Assembly: GCA_963921195.1 (NCBI GenBank)
Contig: OY992538.1
Span: forward strand, 10,750,330-10,814,329
Reading direction: 5' to 3'
Source: Pegoplata infirma
Lineage: Eukaryota > Arthropoda > Insecta > Diptera > Anthomyiidae
Length of the DNA: 64,000 bases
The translations under genes were made by a program, and so were the position numbers. Positions 11,951 through 23,408 of the stretch are shown here, one piece after another. The notes beneath the pieces were generated by a model. That model was not told the origin of the DNA. It searched no databases and was given only the letters and a program-made list of their open reading frames with translations. Positions within the stretch are counted from its first letter, which is position 1. Every line of letters starts with the position of its first letter.

Positions 11951-12512
11951 GCACAGAAAAAAATAAAAAAAATATTTGAGTAAATTTTTAATACTATTGA
12001 GTAAAAAATTACTCAATTTTGCACCAGTAAACGATTTAATAGTATTGAGTAAATTTTTAATAAAAATTTATTAAATATTTGAAAAAAAATTTGAGTAAAT
12101 TTTTAATGGACACAATTAAACATTTACTCAAAATGTATCTATTTATTTTTTTTTTTGAAGTTTAAAAAAGTTTTAATTTTTTTTTACAAAAAAAAAAAAC
12201 AAAAAACTTGTTTTTTTCAAACTTTACCAAACATATTTATGTCTCAAAAACATAGGAAAATTTTATAAAGACGATTACAAACTTTCATATACATACACAA
12301 AAAACTATAAACTAAACGAGAATTCAAAAAACTATGAGAGTTAAAAAAAAATAAAAAAAATATTAAATTTTTATTAAATTATTTACTTAAATTGTTTTTA
12401 AAATTTTTGAGTAAATTTTTAATAGCGTCAATTAAAAAATTACTCAATTTTTGTTTTTAAATTTAAACAAGTGATTACTCAAATTAGTTTCCTCCATATT
12501 ATTTTCTGTGTG
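11951..12512. mobile_element. TIR element with CACAGAAAA-type ends
   Basis: Starts near GCACAGAAAAAAATAAAAA and ends near TATTATTTTCTGTGTG. Subterminal TTGAGTAAATTTTTAAT words occur in both orientations. Same general type as the element at 8679. Confidence 0.5.
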
Positions 12513-12586
12513 TAGGTATGTTGTAAATAAATATATCAATAAATATTTATTAGAAGAAGAATTTTAAAATCACAAAGAAAAATAAG

Positions 12587-13160
12587 AAAAACAAGTAGAA
12601 AAGTTAAATTCGACTTGTCCGAATCCATGAATGTTCTCTACAATGTCCCCAGCAAAATTTTCTGTTCCAAAAAATCGGTTCCAGAACGCATCAAACTACC
12701 CTGCGACCGGTTCTACTTAACATTCCAGAATCAATGATTTTTGTTTGAAATTGTCCCGAAAGCAATCGTTTTTTAGAGCAAGTAGTTTTTTTTTTTAAAA
12801 TACTTTTACATAGAAAATGTTGTTGTGATTACCGTAGAATATATTCAAGAATCTATTGAACCAGGAATTTGTTCCAAAAAATTTTCCTGGGTCCTTTTTA
12901 AGTGATAGTAAAATGTTTAATGTGAAAAAAAAACAATTTTGATTAATATTTGATTTTGATTAAAAACTTTTTTTTTTATCATTTAAAAAAAAATTGACAA
13001 ATTTTTTTAAGTGTTTTTCTGTAATTACAACTTAAAAAAAAAAATGCAGGAAAAAAAATTTCTAAAATTTAAAGACATTTGTGGTATTCTCATACCGGTT
13101 TCAAACACTTCAGTTAGTGTTATCATCAGTAGGATTTTAAATGTCGGTTTGTCTTGGCAA
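12587..13160. repeat. Partial family-P-like repeat
   Basis: The sequence AACAAGTAGAAAAGTTAAATTCGACTTGTCCGAAT at 12590 is the hairpin tail of a P-type repeat, in reverse orientation. The rest is AT-rich and the opposite end was not found. Confidence 0.4.
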
Positions 13161-13171
13161 TGGAAATTGTT

Positions 13172-13311
13172 TTTATACCCTCCACTTAGTGATAGAGGGT
13201 TTATATAAGTTTGTCATTCCGTTTGTAACTCATCGAAATATCGGTCTGGGACCCCATAAAGTATATATATTCATGATGCCCGATCGATTTTAAGACATTC
13301 TAGCGACGTCC

Positions 13312-13349
<38 letters not shown>

Positions 13350-13762
13350 GGAAAATGCTGCCACGGACAAAATATTGCACAGAAATGACTGAAAGTCCCG
13401 AGAAGTTTGGTATTGCATTTGAGCGATATCGGTTCAGCGGTTTAAAAGTTATGAACGAAAATGTAAGCACACCTAAAAAATTTCAGTACATTCAATATAA
13501 CCTAAAAATACAAAATGCTTTAATTCGGCTGCTGGTTGACATATGTGAACATAATTGAACACCAAATGGTATTTAAACAAGTACAAACGATTTTTTTTTT
13601 ACCAAAATTTTTTTTCGCGGAAATTTTTTTTTAAAATTTTTTTTTTTTAAAGTAATTTCCTTTTCAATAAAGATTTTTGCAATAATCTTTTTGAAATTTT
13701 GGAGGGTATCACTACATTCGGCAAGGCCGAATTTAACTTTTTTACTTGTTTATATATGTCGA
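13172..13762. repeat. Family P dispersed repeat copy
   Basis: Begins TTTATACCCTCCACTTAGTG, contains CATTCCGTTTGTAAC, ACCCCATAAAGTATATATA and a (GTCT)n run at 13310-13347, and ends GGAGGGTATCAC then a GGCAAGGCCGAAT hairpin and TTTACTTGTTT. Same layout as the other P copies. Non-coding. Confidence 0.75.
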
Positions 13763-13874
13763 AGTTTCCATCCTGTCGAAGGTTCCAGTGAAATTGTGCG
13801 AAGTAAACGGTGTCATACAGATGATACTATTTTCGCTATGACTTATCGATTTTGTGTTTATTGGGTTATGCATG

Positions 13875-14015
13875 TTTTGTATAAATAAGTTTAAAACCAG
13901 AAAACCGGTTTAACCGATTTTTTGCTAAGACCGAAACCGGAAACCGGTTATTCAAAAATAAGCTTTTTCGAATAAACCGAAACCCGGTTTTTGAATGGCC
14001 GGTTTTTTGAATACA
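13875..14015. repeat. Cluster of AACCGGTT palindromes
   Basis: AAACCGGTTTAACCGATT and variants recur in both orientations about six times in 140 bp (AAACCGGTTATTC, GAAACCCGGTTTTTG, GGCCGGTTTTTTG). No other feature. Confidence 0.6.
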
Positions 14016-14567
14016 CTAGTCTAAGTGCAGGAGTTTAAACTCCTTCTGACATAAAAAATTTTCATTTGTTTAACAAAAATGACAAAAAAGTTGTAAAAAT
14101 GGCGTTTTTTAAGAGGTTTTTTAAGTTCGTTAAAGAGGAACTTTTGTCCTCCTGGCCTGATTTTGCCCATTTCCGATCTTAACCGACCTATGAACATTAG
14201 ACATATTCGTGCCAATTTTCAGGAGTTTAGCTCTTTTATTTTGGACTGGATCGAGTTTTATACAGACGGACGGACGGACTGACGGGCGGACATTCATACA
14301 ATGACTTAGAATCGATCATAGATCAATGATATATATGGGGCATTCAATGCCAAATCGGACACTGTGAAATTTTTTTTTTTTTAAGGTTTTCCCAATTTGT
14401 TTACAGTTTTTAGTACCCTTCGAAAACTCCTTCGTGGTAAATTTTCAGATTTTTTTGATAACCCGTTCAAAAGATATCACATTTTTATCAAATTTGCTCC
14501 AACTGTTATTTGTATGGGAGCCTACTTAGGGAGTGGAGATAGGGCGTAGGTATGTTTTAAAAAAATG

Positions 14568-14770
14568 CACTCAAAGAAAAATGCTTCATCATATTGATGA
14601 TACGGTTTCATCACTTGCTGTCATCAATTTTGATGAGAAATTTCATCATATTGACGAAGATTTTCTTCTATATGATGAAACATGTCATCCAAATTAAAAA
14701 AACAAGTGATGACACATTTCATCATGTCATCAAAAAGTGTCATCAACACGCCTTTCAAATGTTTTTTTGT
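14568..14770. mobile_element. MITE left part (CACTCAAAGAAAAA)
   Basis: Begins CACTCAAAGAAAAATGCTTC, the same terminal word as the element at 43517-45481, then many TCATCA and GATGAAA words in both orientations. The matching right end was not found; the unbroken Q copy shows only GTTTTAAAAAAATGTTGTAG near 29800. Confidence 0.55.
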
Positions 14771-14879
14771 AAATAATTAAATTAATGTTAAAATAAATAA
14801 AAATATTAAATAAATATATTAAAAAAATATAAAAAAAAAAAAACAAAAAAAAAAACAATAAAAAAAAAAAAATTAAAAA

Positions 14880-14985
14880 AAAATCCTGCCCCGGCTGGTA
14901 CTTGAACCCAAGTTCCCCAAGTTGCAGTGTTTATTGTCAACGCCTTAGCTAGTTCAGCCAACTAGAGATAAAAATCTCGCACCAC
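14880..14985 (-). other. tRNA-like (SINE head or tRNA pseudogene) sequence
   Basis: On the minus strand there is an A-box-like GGCTGAACTAGCTAAGGCG and about 40 bases later a B-box-like GGGTTCAAGTACC, then T-runs that could stop RNA polymerase III. The anticodon arm does not fold convincingly and the acceptor stem does not pair, so it is a tRNA-derived repeat or relic, not a functional tRNA. Confidence 0.4.
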
Positions 14986-16078
14986 TACTTAGTTAGATAA
15001 CGTTTTCTAATATGTAATTGTGAAGACTCAACATTTTTCGTTATATACAATGTATAATATGTATATATACATGTTTTTAAACGTTTGTTTATGGGAATTT
15101 GTGAAAACTCAAACATTTTATGAATGTACAATATCCCTCTCTTTCCCTCTCACTGCTTTTAGCAAAGCATAGTTACGCACAAACTTTTAGCGTTATTATT
15201 AGCACACAACAAACAAAACGGCTTTTTATTGGTATTATGTATTGTCATGCTGTAGGTCAGTGGCTAGAGGGACCGCCTTAACAGTTAAAGATAGAGGGTA
15301 GGTCAGTTCAGAGAAAATGTTTGGACTAAAAAAATATTGTGGGTCGGTCATACATTTGATTGCTCTAAGGGCACTATTAGGGCAGTTAAAGCGGTTGGAG
15401 CAAATTTTAAAAAATGTCGTTTGGTGTGGGAGCCCCCTCAGAAATTGGAGATAGGGTATTAGTTTGTTCCAAAGAAATGTTAAGACGTAAAAACTAATGG
15501 GGGTCAATCTTATAAATGACCCCTCTATAACGCACCATTGGAGCAGTAGAAATGATTTTAAGATTGGAAAATTACAATAAAATTTTCTTCAAAAAGTTTT
15601 AAAAAATAGTAATAATCGTTATCCCACGATCCTCCTGGGCAAAAAATTTGTAGAATCGATAGAAGTTTTACAGAAAAAAATTTCAAAAAAATCAAAGAGT
15701 ACAAACATTTTCAAAAATGAGATTAAAATTTTAAAACTTAAAAATCGCATACTAGAGCGCTTTTAAGAATTTTTTGGTATTTTTTTTTTAAAGTACGTAA
15801 ACAAAAAAACATTTTGAAAAAAAAAAAAATTAAATTTGGACCATTAAGGAAGAAGTTATGAGTAAAAGAATTTTGAGTAAAGGAACAAACTACCAATTTT
15901 TCAAAATTCGATATCTTTTGAACGGGTCATCGAAAAAATCTGAAAATTTACCACGAAGGAGTTTTCGAAGGGTACACTGATAGAAAAACGCTTCATATCA
16001 CTAATGAATGGAATTCATTAATGTTGTTTCATTGCAACAATGAAATTTTTCATGTGATGAATGAAATTTCATACATAT

Positions 16079-16526
16079 TGTTTAGAATTGACCCTATTTT
16101 TATCTAAACACCCAAATAATAATGACCCAAAACTTATGAACCCTCCTACGTATCAACGACCCAATGAATTATAAAACGACCCACGCATATAGCGGTAACT
16201 TTATTTTACATAAAGTTTTTTTATAACTCTCTCTTCTTTCATCTTTCAACATTCCTTCTTATTGCCTTTTTGCCAACTTGCTGTGATCAAAAACTTCACT
16301 CTAGTTTCAACAATCAGCAAGCAAAGAACCAGAAAGTGAAAAAGTGTGTGACAACAACAACAACATTGAAAATTAAAATAAAACAAAATTTAAAACTTAT
16401 AAAATAAAACCATTTATTTAAAACTAAATAATAAGTTAAAAAACTGAATTAAAATTTAAAATAAAAAATTACAAAAAACACAAAAAATAAAACCGTGTTT
16501 AATTTATTTCAAACCCGAAATAAACA
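16079..16526 (+). repeat. 5' LTR of the BEL/Pao element
   Basis: 448 bp, TG...CA ends. It carries TATATAGCGG/ACTTTATTTTAC (possible promoter region), CTCTCTTCTTTC, and several AATAAA words in the last 120 bp usable for polyadenylation. By eye it is identical to 24407-24854. It holds four of the GACCC words discussed in the findings. Confidence 0.95.
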
Positions 16527-16527
16527 T

Positions 16528-16545
16528 TGGTCCTCACGAACCGGA
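16528..16545 (+). promoter_or_regulatory. Putative primer-binding site
   Basis: TGGTCCTCACGAACCGGA starts one base after the 5' LTR. TGG complements a tRNA CCA tail and the position is canonical. I could not match the following bases confidently to a particular tRNA. Confidence 0.6.
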
Positions 16546-18069
16546 TCGTGGTGTTTTTTGTTTTAAACAATTAAATTTTTTATTGACCCTAAAATTTGAA
16601 AAAATTTATACAAAAAATTGTGACCCTAATCAAGTGTGAAAATAATTAAAAAATTTTCTAAAAACAATAATTAAAATTTTTCCTAAAAACTAAAAAATTT
16701 GTGGTGAACAAAAAAGTGGCTAAAAAACAAAAAATTTTGTAAAAGAACAAACAACAAAAATTTAAAAAACTTTTTATTAAAACCATTGGTTAATGTGGAC
16801 AAGAATAAATAACAAGGATAATTTACTTAAAAACTAAATAACAAGTGCTTAAAAGTTTAATAAAAATAAATCAACAACAAACATTTTAAAATTTTTTTAA
16901 ACAACAATAAGTGCATTTTAAAAAATTTTTCTTAAACAAAAACAATAACAACAGTGGTGGTTAACAGTGATATTAAAAAAAAATATATATACATTTTTTT
17001 TCTAAACTTTAAAAACAAAAACAAAATTTCCCTTTCAAAAACAAAACCTACAGTTTTTACAGTTTAAAATAAAATAAAGAAAAAATTTTTTAACCTTGAA
17101 AACTTACAAAAACAAATAACGGTTAATTCTTTATATTTGAAAGACTAAAATAACAACCAAATATATACATATATTTTTTAAAATCATCAACCACAACAAC
17201 AAAACACCCAAACGCAGTCAACGTCATCGCAACAACGTAGCACCGACTCCAACATACAACAAGTGCAGCAGCTACGATCAACCCTCGCAGTCATCGTATC
17301 AACAGGCAGAGGCAGCAACATCACCGTAAAGAAAAAACTCTCATCGAAGTATACACTAACAAACAACCAAGTAAGTGTTAAAATACCAAAGAGTCTCAGC
17401 AAAAATAGTGAAAAACACAGAGGGTAATTTCGTATACTTTTGGACTATTCCAAACAATAACCACATAAAGTACCAAGATCTTGTGTTTTTTACCATCACT
17501 GTTATTTTTTGCTGTTTCTCAGTAGTGCTGCCAGATATTATATTTTACAAAGTTTCCGGGGAAAAAATATATGACCCAAAATCTACCAAATTTGGATATT
17601 TTTGTTGCGACCCGTGAATATACGTACCGTATTGACTGTTTTTTTCAACAGTAGAGTTGCCAACTAATTTATATTTAAAAAACATCCGGGGAACAAACGG
17701 TTCACCCAATTTTTGGAAAAATTTTGGAATCAGTACTGACAGACCTTGACCCAACTTCTGAACGAGCTGTACTTGAACGCGGAGTTGCCAGATCGACCCA
17801 TATTGACACATTTAAGGGGAAATTAAAAATCGCCAAAAATTTTTTTGGAAAAATTCTGACCCCTTATACTATTGACTACTTGTACTGTGTTATACTACGG
17901 AGTTGCCAGCTTACACGTTTTCGCAGCCCGTCTGGGGAAATAAAAAATCACCACTTTTTTAAAAAATCACCGACTCATTTGTTTTTATCACTCATTTTTT
18001 TCGCTAGCAGGCATTTTTTTTGACCGAAATTTTCGTCTGACCCCTTATTTTGATCAAAAATCCCTCAAA
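16546..18069 (+). other. Retrotransposon leader with possible intron and four-fold repeat
   Basis: Non-coding leader, A-rich and C-poor at first. At 17371 there is a consensus splice donor (CCAA then GTAAGTG) and at 18001-18010 an acceptor-like TCGCTAGCAG after a T-rich tract. Splicing would remove 640 nt and leave the Gag start at 18070 in the second exon. Between them are four imperfect tandem units of ~120-130 bp. The intron is inference. Confidence 0.4.
17490..18030 (+). repeat. Four imperfect ~125-bp tandem units in the leader
   Basis: The units are recognised by GTGCTGCCAG (17526), GAGTTGCCAAC (17653), GGAGTTGCCAG (17781) and GGAGTTGCCAG (17899), each followed 35-45 bases later by a CCGGGGAA- or AGGGGAAA-like word and preceded by TTGACTG- or TACTGAC-like words. 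Placement just upstream of Gag fits a packaging or dimerisation region, but that function is inferred. Confidence 0.6.
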
Positions 18070-21000
18070 ATGACCCTACAAAAATTTACAAATTGCACCA
18101 ACGACATGATGGATTTGGAGACGTTTTATGCTGAAAGCAAGGCTGAGGATGACGTTCACGCCCTAGAGATATTGCGTGTAGAAATCAACTCGCTGTGGAC
18201 TCAAATCAAGAGGTCTTACGAGGAATGCCGCGATAGCGAACCCGTAGAAGGTGAAACCCCTGTCAATAAAATCAAGCTTCGGGCTCGATACAAAGAAACT
18301 TTAGTAGTTTATAAGAAATGTTTAGCCTCGATTAACGCCGACATAAATACCTTAACGGCACCCCCACCGACCCCGGAACCCCTACAGACCCTACACGTAA
18401 AAGATCGCCCGTCTACTTCCGCAAATGACAACCATTCATTCATGAGGCTGCCACCCTGTGACACCGACACTTTTTACGGGGACTACAAATCGTGGCCCAC
18501 GTTCCGGGATTTATTTACAGCCATATACAAGAATAACACCCGGCTTAGTGATGTGGAAAAGTTATTCCACCTAACACAAAAAACAGGGGGGGAGGCCCGG
18601 GAAATTATTTCTCACGTTCCATTGACCAACGACGGTTTTACTGTGGCGTGGAAAAATTTAATGGACAGGTATGAGAACATATGGATGCAGGTTAACGAAC
18701 AGTACAGAGTTATCCTCGACTTACCACAAGTAACCATGGACTCAGGAGCGTCGTTAAAAAAGTTGCAAAGAACCATAAATGATTGCAAAACGACCCTTAG
18801 CACCTTAGGCATTGACACGAAAACATGGGAATCTTTTTTAATACACATTTGCTCCCAAAAAATGCCTAAGACCCTCGTCCAAGAATTTGAGGATTCACGA
18901 GACGACTGTTCAACAGTTCCAACGTGGAAATTATTCGATAATTTTCTGACCCACAAATTCATGACACTAGAATCCGTCGGAAATATCAAATTTTCAAGGG
19001 AAAAATCACATCCACCTAAACATGACCCTAGTAAATCGACCCAAAAAGAAAAACGAGTCAATACATTTCACACAAGTTTGTCACAACCTAATAACGGAAC
19101 GAAAAATAAAGTTTCTAACAAACCATCTAAATCATTTCGTAAAGAGAATTACACTTGGCAACACTGCAGGGAATCGCATCCACTGCGATCGTGCCCTAAA
19201 TTTTTGGAAAAAGACGTTAACGATCGAATTCACATAGTTAGAAGCACCAATTCTTGCTATAATTGTTTTGCTGTCGATCACAGTGTTAGGGATTGTAAAA
19301 GTCATTATAGCTGTAGACTTTGTAAACAAAGACACAACACTTTGTTGCATAAGACCCAGACCCAGTCTACCAGCGTAGCTCACAACAATGCTGACAGCCG
19401 ACCCAGTACGAGTGCTGCAGCACAAACCTCAACAATACAGTCCACTGAAAAATCAAGAATACCAAATGTCACATCCCTGACCCTACAACAAAACAAACGA
19501 TCTTTACAAAACAAAATGGATCGAGACACATTACTTTTCACCGCGATTGTTCACATAGAAGCTAGAGGACAGAGATTCGAAGCTCGAGCCATCATCGACC
19601 CTGGATCTCAATCCACATTTATATCGGAAAAATTGAAAAACCGATTGAAGTTACCAACCAAACCCAACTTAGTCCACGTTACTGGATTAAGTCAAGCCGT
19701 ATCGGAAACATCAACTAAAGCATGCCTGTTTAACATGGGATCTCGGGTGGACCCTAGTTTTAAATTAGAAGTTTGGGCCCCAGTACTTAAGACCCTTCCC
19801 TCTAATTTACCACCCCAGACGTTAGACCTAAAGCATCAAAGTGAAACTGCTAAATTAGAACTTGCAGACCCTCACTTTACAATAAGCCGTCCCGTAGACC
19901 TTTTGATTGGCCTCGATTTAGGACCCTCCATTTATTGTATGGACACACCGATGCGCGCTATTGGATCCCTGTTAGCCCAGAAGACAGTATTTGGCTGGAT
20001 TGTGGGGGGACCAATAAACCAAGCGACCCAAGCTACAACAACAGTCTCACTCTACAATGCCACGTCCCTAGAGAACATCCTCACACGCTTCTGGGAGGTG
20101 GAGGAAACCCCAAAAAAGATTTTGAGGTCAGATGAGGACACATTTTGTGAGACAAACTACAAATCTACGACCCGTAGACATGAATCGGGAAGGTATATTG
20201 TTACCCTACCCTTCAAAAAAGGAGAAGAAATTGGTTCTTCTCGAAATATAGCCATGGCTCAGTTCTTGCGAATGGAACGTATGTTGTGTCAAAAACCAGA
20301 CATAAAGACCCAATATGACCAGGTTATATTAGAATACCTAGAGTTGGGACACATGAGAAAAGTCTCGCCCCTGGAAATCCACAAGGCCCCAAATTATTAT
20401 CTGCCGCATCACGCAATAATAAAGCCAGACCGGTTGACCACAAAACTTAGAGTGGTTTTTAACGCCTCCAGCCCTACTTCAAACAAGAAGAGTCTCAATG
20501 ACATTTTATTTCCGGGACCCATCCTTCAGCAAGATCTTGTTCTTCTGATAATGAAATGGAGATTTTTCCGATACGTGTTCAACGCCGATGTCACCAAGAT
20601 GTATCGGCAAATACTAGTTGACCCGACTCAAACCAGTTACCAACGAATATTGTTTCGTAAATCCGACAATGACCCAATAGAAGATTACGAGCTACTCACC
20701 GTGACTTTTGGAGTCAACTGCGCCCCGTTCTTGGCCATAAGAACTTTACTTCAATTAGCTGAAGATGTCAAATCGACTCACCCCTTAGCATCAAACATTC
20801 TACAACAAAATATGTACGTAGATGATGTTTTAGCAGGTGATCACAACTTAGAAGATGCCATAAAATCTAGAAAAGAACTTAGTACAGTTCTTAAATCAGC
20901 AGGTTTTGACCTGATGAAATGGACATCAAATGACCCGCGAGTAATACAAGATTTACCAAATGAGACCCTTTTACCTTTGGATTGGCTAAACCTGTCAGAA

Positions 21001-23025
21001 AATGCTGGAACCAAGACCCTTGGGATAAAATGGAACATTTCTTCAGACTCTTTCAGTTTTACTGCACCAGACATTGAACTGAAACAAAATTACACCAAGC
21101 GAGAAGTCTTATCAACGATTGCTAAATTCTTTGACCCTTGCGGATGGTTAGCCCCAATCATAGTAGATGCAAAATTGATCATGCAACAAATATGGTTAGA
21201 TAAAATCGAATGGGATGACATTTTAAAGACCCTCACTTGCATGAAATGGCAAAAATTCGTAAAAAACTGTCCCTCGATTAACACACTAAAAATACCGCGT
21301 TGGATAAGATATAGCCCCTTATGTCTAATAGAAATCCATGGATTTAGTGACGCCTCAGAAAAAGCCTACTCTGCGTCAGTTTACATCAGAGTTGAACTTA
21401 AAGGACATTATACACGCACAAATCTCCTAGCATCGAAAACTCGCGTGGCCCCTTTGAAAAATTTGTCATTACCCCGACTCGAGCTATGTGGCGCTGCCCT
21501 ATTAGCAAATTTAGTATCCGGAATCCTGCCAAATCTTCAGACCCCGGATGTAAATGCATATTTTTGGACTGATTCCACTATCGTGCTTGCGTGGTTAAAT
21601 AAACCACCGTGTACATGGAATACGTTCGTGGGAAATCGAGTGTCGGAAATAGTAAACAAAGTCGGAAACAAAAATTGGCAACATGTTGAATCGAAGCAAA
21701 ATCCTGCAGATGTCGCCAGCAGAGGTTGCACCCCAAACGAGCTTGAAAACAACAGTTTATGGTGGTTTGGACCCTCCTGGCTTAAATTGCCAAAAGCAGA
21801 ATGGCCGCGCCAACAATATCTACAAGACACAAATCATGAAGAAAAACACATCAAAGCATGTACAACTACAACATACATTGACCCTTTGATCCGTTTTTCA
21901 TCTTTGTCTCGCGCTTATCGAGTACTCGCATATGCTCTACGACTCTGGAGAAACACTGGCAACCAAAGAAGACATCTTCGAATCTCATCACCCGAGCTCA
22001 CAGCTGAAGAAATAACATCTGTAAAATGTCGACTCATAATATTGACCCAAAAGCATCATTTTCCAGACGAGCATCAACGGTTATCTCAACAGTCCCAAAT
22101 TTCAACAACCAGTCATCTTCTGACCCTTAACCCATTCATAGACTCTACCGGAATCATACGTGCAAATGGTCGTCTCGTGCAGTCACCAGCGCTGACATAC
22201 AATGAACGACACCCAATTTTGTTACCATACGATTCAACGTTGTCCAGATTACTTGTCCAGTTTACACACAAAATAACTTTACATGGACAAAATCAACTTA
22301 TGACCCGAGTTTTGCGAACTGAATTTTGGATATTCAGATTAAAGCCCCTTGTCAAAATGGTTATTAATAACTGCAAAACCTGCGTGTTGTATAAAAAACA
22401 AACCCAAAATCAAATCATGGCATCACTGCCACCTGAACGCACGACCCTCTCTAGACCCTTTGCCGTTACTGGAGTTGATTATGCAGGACCCTTCGACATT
22501 CGAAATTTCACGGGCCGAGCCTGTCTCATAACAAAAGGCTACATATGCATTTTCGTGTGTTTTGCTACCAAAGCTGTGCACCTTGAAGCAGCTAGTGATT
22601 TATCGACCCAAGCGTTTTTAGCTGCCTTTTCCCGGTTTATAGGAAGACGCGGATGTCCAGCTACAATACACTCAGACAACGGAACTAATTTTGTTGGAGC
22701 TGCAGCACTCATCAAAAAGGATCGACTAGAATTCATCAAAACTCTCAAGACTCAAGTAATTAGTTATTACAGCCACCAGAACATCGACTGGAAATTTATA
22801 CCCCCAGGTGCCCCTCATATGGGAGGACTTTGGGAAGCTGGTGTAAAATCGTTCAAGACCCATCTTCGAAAAATGATTCCTAACATGAAATTCACATTTG
22901 AAGAGCTGTCTACAATTTTGACCCGCATTGAATCTTGTTTGAACTCTAGACCCTTAAGTCCTGCTAGCGATGACCCTAACGATTTTTCTCCGCTGGACAT
23001 TTTCTCATCGGCTCGCCGTTGTTAA
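18070..23025 (+). CDS. gag-pol: BEL/Pao Gag-Pol polyprotein (integrase C-terminus lost by frameshift)
   Basis: 1651 codons from ATG at 18070 to TAA. Residues ~120-300 form the BEL-type Gag domain (DUF1759-like). Two zinc-binding motifs follow: the first has lost its leading Cys (W-x2-C-x3-H-x4-C near 375), the second is C396-x2-C399-x4-H404-x4-C409 with C415/C418/H422 behind it. An A17-type retropepsin has catalytic D510 (IIDPGS). Reverse transcriptase has YVDD at 916-919. RNase H acidic residues are D1094, E1138, D1168 and D1214. The integrase has an HHCC-type zinc region at ~1395-1460 and a D1470, D1536, E1589 triad. All visible catalytic residues are present. The frame shifts by -1 at about 22,990-22,998, a few codons are lost and reading ends in 11 off-frame residues. 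The remaining C-terminal domain is in another frame at 22995-23363. The Gag, processing and replication proteins act in cytoplasmic particles; the integrase acts on nuclear DNA. Confidence 0.95.
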   Translation: MTLQKFTNCTNDMMDLETFYAESKAEDDVHALEILRVEINSLWTQIKRSYEECRDSEPVEGETPVNKIKLRARYKETLVVYKKCLASINADINTLTAPPPTPEPLQTLHVKDRPSTSANDNHSFMRLPPCDTDTFYGDYKSWPTFRDLFTAIYKNNTRLSDVEKLFHLTQKTGGEAREIISHVPLTNDGFTVAWKNLMDRYENIWMQVNEQYRVILDLPQVTMDSGASLKKLQRTINDCKTTLSTLGIDTKTWESFLIHICSQKMPKTLVQEFEDSRDDCSTVPTWKLFDNFLTHKFMTLESVGNIKFSREKSHPPKHDPSKSTQKEKRVNTFHTSLSQPNNGTKNKVSNKPSKSFRKENYTWQHCRESHPLRSCPKFLEKDVNDRIHIVRSTNSCYNCFAVDHSVRDCKSHYSCRLCKQRHNTLLHKTQTQSTSVAHNNADSRPSTSAAAQTSTIQSTEKSRIPNVTSLTLQQNKRSLQNKMDRDTLLFTAIVHIEARGQRFEARAIIDPGSQSTFISEKLKNRLKLPTKPNLVHVTGLSQAVSETSTKACLFNMGSRVDPSFKLEVWAPVLKTLPSNLPPQTLDLKHQSETAKLELADPHFTISRPVDLLIGLDLGPSIYCMDTPMRAIGSLLAQKTVFGWIVGGPINQATQATTTVSLYNATSLENILTRFWEVEETPKKILRSDEDTFCETNYKSTTRRHESGRYIVTLPFKKGEEIGSSRNIAMAQFLRMERMLCQKPDIKTQYDQVILEYLELGHMRKVSPLEIHKAPNYYLPHHAIIKPDRLTTKLRVVFNASSPTSNKKSLNDILFPGPILQQDLVLLIMKWRFFRYVFNADVTKMYRQILVDPTQTSYQRILFRKSDNDPIEDYELLTVTFGVNCAPFLAIRTLLQLAEDVKSTHPLASNILQQNMYVDDVLAGDHNLEDAIKSRKELSTVLKSAGFDLMKWTSNDPRVIQDLPNETLLPLDWLNLSENAGTKTLGIKWNISSDSFSFTAPDIELKQNYTKREVLSTIAKFFDPCGWLAPIIVDAKLIMQQIWLDKIEWDDILKTLTCMKWQKFVKNCPSINTLKIPRWIRYSPLCLIEIHGFSDASEKAYSASVYIRVELKGHYTRTNLLASKTRVAPLKNLSLPRLELCGAALLANLVSGILPNLQTPDVNAYFWTDSTIVLAWLNKPPCTWNTFVGNRVSEIVNKVGNKNWQHVESKQNPADVASRGCTPNELENNSLWWFGPSWLKLPKAEWPRQQYLQDTNHEEKHIKACTTTTYIDPLIRFSSLSRAYRVLAYALRLWRNTGNQRRHLRISSPELTAEEITSVKCRLIILTQKHHFPDEHQRLSQQSQISTTSHLLTLNPFIDSTGIIRANGRLVQSPALTYNERHPILLPYDSTLSRLLVQFTHKITLHGQNQLMTRVLRTEFWIFRLKPLVKMVINNCKTCVLYKKQTQNQIMASLPPERTTLSRPFAVTGVDYAGPFDIRNFTGRACLITKGYICIFVCFATKAVHLEAASDLSTQAFLAAFSRFIGRRGCPATIHSDNGTNFVGAAALIKKDRLEFIKTLKTQVISYYSHQNIDWKFIPPGAPHMGGLWEAGVKSFKTHLRKMIPNMKFTFEELSTILTRIESCLNSRPLSPASDDPNDFSPLDIFSSARRC

Positions 23026-23363
23026 CCCCAGCCGAACCCGATTCAAGCAACGAAAATCTGACCCATGTAAACCGCTGGAAAAGACTCAGACTCATTTATC
23101 ACTCGTTTTGTCAAAGATGGAAATCTGAATACCTGTCAGAACTCCACCGCCGCTACAAGTGGAAAAATCCACAAGAAAACGTTAAAATAAACGATTTAGT
23201 GGTCATAAAAGACAATAATCTACCGCCCAATGAATGGAAGCTAGGTCGAATTGAAAAAACCTACTTGGGATCTGACAAAAATAGTCGAGTTGTTGACATA
23301 CGTACCGCAACAGGACTCTGCACAAGACCCATTACAAAAATCGTAGTGTTATTTAAGAACTAA
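22995..23363 (+). pseudogene. Integrase C-terminal (DUF5641-like) fragment, out of frame
   Basis: Continuation of the integrase in the frame offset by -1 from the main ORF. It carries the conserved integrase tail segment: NRWKRLRL, CQRWKSEYL, then a basic region and the motif EWKLGRIEKTY, ending in TAA at 23361-23363. It has no start of its own apart from a TTG at 23019, so in this copy the domain is probably not made, or only through ribosomal slippage. The break looks like a small deletion rather than a programmed site, as I see no heptanucleotide slip sequence at the junction. Confidence 0.85.
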
Positions 23364-23408
23364 CCCTCATCCTACAAAAAAAAAAAATCATCCTGCATTG
23401 ACCCAATC

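Noticed and set aside
14880..14985. tRNA gene
   Set aside because: A and B boxes are recognisable but the acceptor and anticodon stems do not fold; treated as a tRNA-derived relic.
18612..19061. 149-codon minus-strand ORF inside gag
   Set aside because: Antisense shadow of the gag frame; no domain of its own.
22985..23025. Programmed -1 frameshift between integrase segments
   Set aside because: No slippery heptamer or obvious downstream pseudoknot, and a few conserved codons seem missing at the junction, so a small deletion is more likely.
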